Source: Pigmentiphaga sp. NML030171 (lineage in GTDB: Bacteria; Pseudomonadota; Gammaproteobacteria; Burkholderiales; Burkholderiaceae_B). Taken from it: a DNA stretch of 64,000 nt. The stretch is taken from assembly GCF_002188635.1 (NCBI RefSeq), contig NZ_NINX01000029.1, forward strand, positions 62,001 to 126,000, written 5' to 3'. The stretch's first letter is position 1, and each line of letters opens with the position of its first letter. Positions 61,971 to 64,000 of this stretch are shown in pieces. A model generated the notes under the pieces. It saw nothing but the letters and a program-made list of their open reading frames with translations. It ran no database searches and was not told the DNA's origin. The position numbers were made by a program, and so were the translations under genes.

Positions 61971-62900
61971 ATGAGAAAGCTGCCCCCGCTCAACGCCGTG
62001 CGGGCGTTCGAGGTGGCCGCGCGCCACGTGAGCTTTACCAAGGCCGCGGCGGAACTGAACGTCACGCACGGCGCAGTCAGCCGCCAGGTGGCCCTGCTCG
62101 AGGAGTGGCTGGGCGTCGCGCTCTTTCACCGCGCGCCCTCGCAGCTGACGCTCACCGAGGCCGGCCGCGGCTATCTCAACGAGGTCTCGGCGGTGTTCGA
62201 CCGCCTGGCCACGGCATCGATGTATGTCATGCAGCAGGCGGCGCCCATCGTGCTGCGCGTCAATGCCCCGCCCACCTTCACCATGCGCTGGCTGATCGCG
62301 CGCATGTCCGTATTCCAGCGCAGGCGTCCGGACGTCGAGGTCCGCCTGACCACTTCGCTGGCGCCGCCGAATTTCCAGGAGAACACCTACGACATTGCCA
62401 TCCGGGGGCAGCACGGGCCGCTGGACGATTGCCGGTCCATTCCCTTCATGACGGAGATCATCGCCCCCATCTGTCACGTCGACCTGCAGGAGAGCCTGAG
62501 GCTCGCGCACCCGCGCGACCTCGAAGCGCATACCCTCATCAGCTATGCCACGGAACCCTACGCGTGGAGCGAATGGCTGGAAGCCGCCGGCGTTCCGGGC
62601 CTGAAGCCCGCCAATACGCTGGGCTTCGAACAGATGTACTTCGCCCTGCAGGCGGCCTCCGAGGGGCTCGGGCTGGCCATGGTCCCGCTGTTCCTGGCCA
62701 TCGACGAGATCCTCGCCGGCCGACTGTGCGTGCCCTTCGGTCCCCTGGGCGTGAAGCGGCGCACGTACTACGCCAACAGCGCCGCGACGCTCAAGGCGCA
62801 GACGCTGACCGGCGACTTCTGCGACTGGCTGCAGCAGGAAGGCCGCGACACCGAGCAATCGATCACGGCCTGGGCGGCGAGCCAAGGGTGGACGTTTTGA
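61971..62900 (+). CDS. LysR family transcriptional regulator (GcvA-like)
   Basis: 309-residue single-HTH LysR regulator. HTH about 6-66 (PPLNAVRAFEVAARHVSFTKAA, HGAVSRQVALLEEWLG) and substrate-binding domain about 92-300. The opening RKLPPLNAVRAFE places it in the GcvA/AmpR group. AGGAGA lies 6 nt before ATG 61971. It is divergent from the second molybdenum-hydroxylase operon and probably controls it. Unlike the two twin-HTH regulators in this window it has the standard architecture. Confidence 0.92.
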   Translation: MRKLPPLNAVRAFEVAARHVSFTKAAAELNVTHGAVSRQVALLEEWLGVALFHRAPSQLTLTEAGRGYLNEVSAVFDRLATASMYVMQQAAPIVLRVNAPPTFTMRWLIARMSVFQRRRPDVEVRLTTSLAPPNFQENTYDIAIRGQHGPLDDCRSIPFMTEIIAPICHVDLQESLRLAHPRDLEAHTLISYATEPYAWSEWLEAAGVPGLKPANTLGFEQMYFALQAASEGLGLAMVPLFLAIDEILAGRLCVPFGPLGVKRRTYYANSAATLKAQTLTGDFCDWLQQEGRDTEQSITAWAASQGWTF

Positions 62901-62919
62901 ACGCCGCTGGATTTCCGGC

Positions 62920-63885
62920 CTACTGCGGCGTGATGCCGGCGTCCTTGACGATCTGTCCGTAGCGCCGGGTTTCCTGGCGCACGAATTCCGCGAATGCCTG
63001 GGGCGGACGGCCGTCCGGCTCGAAGCCTCCCTTCTCCAGCACGCTCGCGACTTCGGGCGCCTTGAGCGCCTTGGCGACCTCGGCGGCGATCCTGTTCACC
63101 ACCTCGGGCGGGGTGCCGGCCGGCGCGAACCACCCCGCCCAGGTCCCCATGACGACGAAGTCGTCGATACCCGCTTCTTTCATAGTCGGGATATCGGGAA
63201 ATTCCTTGGACCGGCTTTCGCCGGTGAACGCGATGGGGCGGATCTTGCCCGACTGGACGTACGGCGTCACCGTGGGCGGGGACAGCATCATGACGTCCAC
63301 CTGCCCGGCGGCGATGGCATTGAGCGAGCTCGCGCTGCCCTTGAACGGGATGTGCAGCATGTCGACGCGGGCCTTCTTGGCGAACCCCGCCGCCGCCAGG
63401 TGCAGGGCATTGCCGATGCCCGGGGATCCGTACGTGAGCTCCTTCTTGCGCGCCAGCTCGATCAGCCCGGCAACGTCATGGACCGGCAGCCCTTGCCGCA
63501 CGACCAGCAGGTAGCCGGTTCCGACGGCCAGGTTGGTAACGGGCACGAACGTCCTGGACATGTCGTAGGGCGTCTTCTTGTGTATGAACGTGTTGATGAC
63601 GATCGACGGCGACGTGTGCAGGATGGTATAGCCATCGGGCGCGGCCTTGGCCGCATCGGCGGTGCCGATCAAGGCATTCGCGCCCGCCTTGTTATCGACC
63701 ACGATGCCCCATTCGGACTGCTTGTCGATCTGGGCGGCGACCACGCGGCCCAGCGTGTCGATGGTTCCGCCCGCCTCGAAAGGCACCACCAGGCGGATGG
63801 GCCTGGCCGGGAACTCGGCCGCGGCAGCCGGCACGGCGGGGATCGCCAGGGCGCCCGCCATCATGAGCATGCGCATCGCGTGCAT
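62920..63885 (-). CDS. Bug-type tripartite tricarboxylate transporter substrate-binding protein
   Basis: 321-residue TctC-family receptor. A signal peptide (MHAMRMLMMAGALAIPAVP, cleavage at AAAA) precedes RPIRLVVPFEAGGTIDTLGR; other motifs are DNKAGANALIGT, HIPFKGSASSL and FPDIPTMKEAG. Start ATG 63885 is preferred because GGAG lies about 10 nt upstream, overlapping an alternative in-frame ATG at 63900. It is convergent with the GcvA-like gene (19-nt gap) and appears to be transcribed alone. Confidence 0.9.
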   Translation of the reverse strand: MHAMRMLMMAGALAIPAVPAAAAEFPARPIRLVVPFEAGGTIDTLGRVVAAQIDKQSEWGIVVDNKAGANALIGTADAAKAAPDGYTILHTSPSIVINTFIHKKTPYDMSRTFVPVTNLAVGTGYLLVVRQGLPVHDVAGLIELARKKELTYGSPGIGNALHLAAAGFAKKARVDMLHIPFKGSASSLNAIAAGQVDVMMLSPPTVTPYVQSGKIRPIAFTGESRSKEFPDIPTMKEAGIDDFVVMGTWAGWFAPAGTPPEVVNRIAAEVAKALKAPEVASVLEKGGFEPDGRPPQAFAEFVRQETRRYGQIVKDAGITPQ

Positions 63886-64000
63886 TGTCGTCGTCTCCAT
63901 GTCTCGGGCTCTCGAAGCCTTCGCGGGAAGGCGCTGTCCCGTTCGATGATGTCGCCGCATGCCGGACGGCATGCAGGCCTGGACGAAAATATAGGCACGC
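63886..64000. other. Upstream region of the last Bug gene, window end
   Basis: About 115 bases to the window edge. It should contain the promoter of the Bug receptor gene, but I see no convincing -35/-10 pair and no further coding sequence. Confidence 0.3.

Overview
The window is high-GC DNA whose gene content points to a betaproteobacterium of the Alcaligenaceae, most likely Bordetella or Achromobacter. The evidence is the str/S10 ribosomal gene order, five orphan Bug-type (TctC) periplasmic receptors in 64 kb, many LysR/IclR/MarR regulators and aromatic-catabolism operons, and a GC-rich intergenic hairpin repeat of a kind common in Burkholderiales. The genus is an inference from gene content; no 16S gene is present.

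Layout. 8-7141: periplasmic glucan gene opgG, a GH3 beta-glucosidase, then a Bug receptor and an RraA-like lyase divergent from an IclR regulator. 7171-17548 (minus strand): str and S10 operons, rpsL-rpsG-fusA-tuf-rpsJ, then rplC-D-W-B-rpsS-rplV-rpsC-rplP-rpmC-rpsQ, ending in an intrinsic terminator after rpsQ where rplN would normally follow. Strong promoters precede rpsL and rplC, each with a long structured leader. 17601-21368: TetR regulator with a clear operator, followed by a Rieske oxygenase, an orphan NMT1-type receptor and a TauD-type dioxygenase. 21395-27951: a complete branched-chain-type ABC transporter with an NDH-2-like flavoprotein, divergent from an Rrf2 regulator; then catalase (28090-29547).

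29738-44780 is a complete picolinate degradation (pic) cluster on the plus strand. It encodes a Bug receptor, a dihydroxyphthalate-decarboxylase-like protein, a three-subunit molybdenum hydroxylase with a CoxG helper, a four-component Rieske oxygenase, an amidohydrolase decarboxylase, maleate isomerase, N-formylmaleamate deformylase, 2,5-dihydroxypyridine dioxygenase, maleamate amidase and a MarR repressor. The same 9-bp operator TACTGAGTA lies before the first gene (two copies, inverted) and before marR, 14.5 kb away.

44753-55628 is dominated by two paralogous LysR-type regulators that each carry two N-terminal winged-HTH domains. One belongs to a 3-hydroxyanthranilate dioxygenase/isochorismatase operon. 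The other is divergent from a taurine-type ABC transporter/aldolase operon in which three of six genes are broken by four separate lesions. Direct-repeat elements with the same 21-bp half-site spacing lie in both divergent promoter regions. 54642-62900 holds a second molybdenum-hydroxylase operon (coxMSL, alpha/beta hydrolase, crotonase, membrane-anchored CoxG, Bug receptor) under a divergent GcvA-like LysR regulator; its substrate is unknown. The window ends with another Bug receptor.

Overall, a core translation locus is embedded in catabolic accessory DNA specialised in carboxylated or N-heterocyclic aromatics. The best candidates for something undescribed are the twin-HTH LysR regulators with their direct-repeat sites, the second molybdenum-hydroxylase pathway, and the structured leaders of the ribosomal operons.
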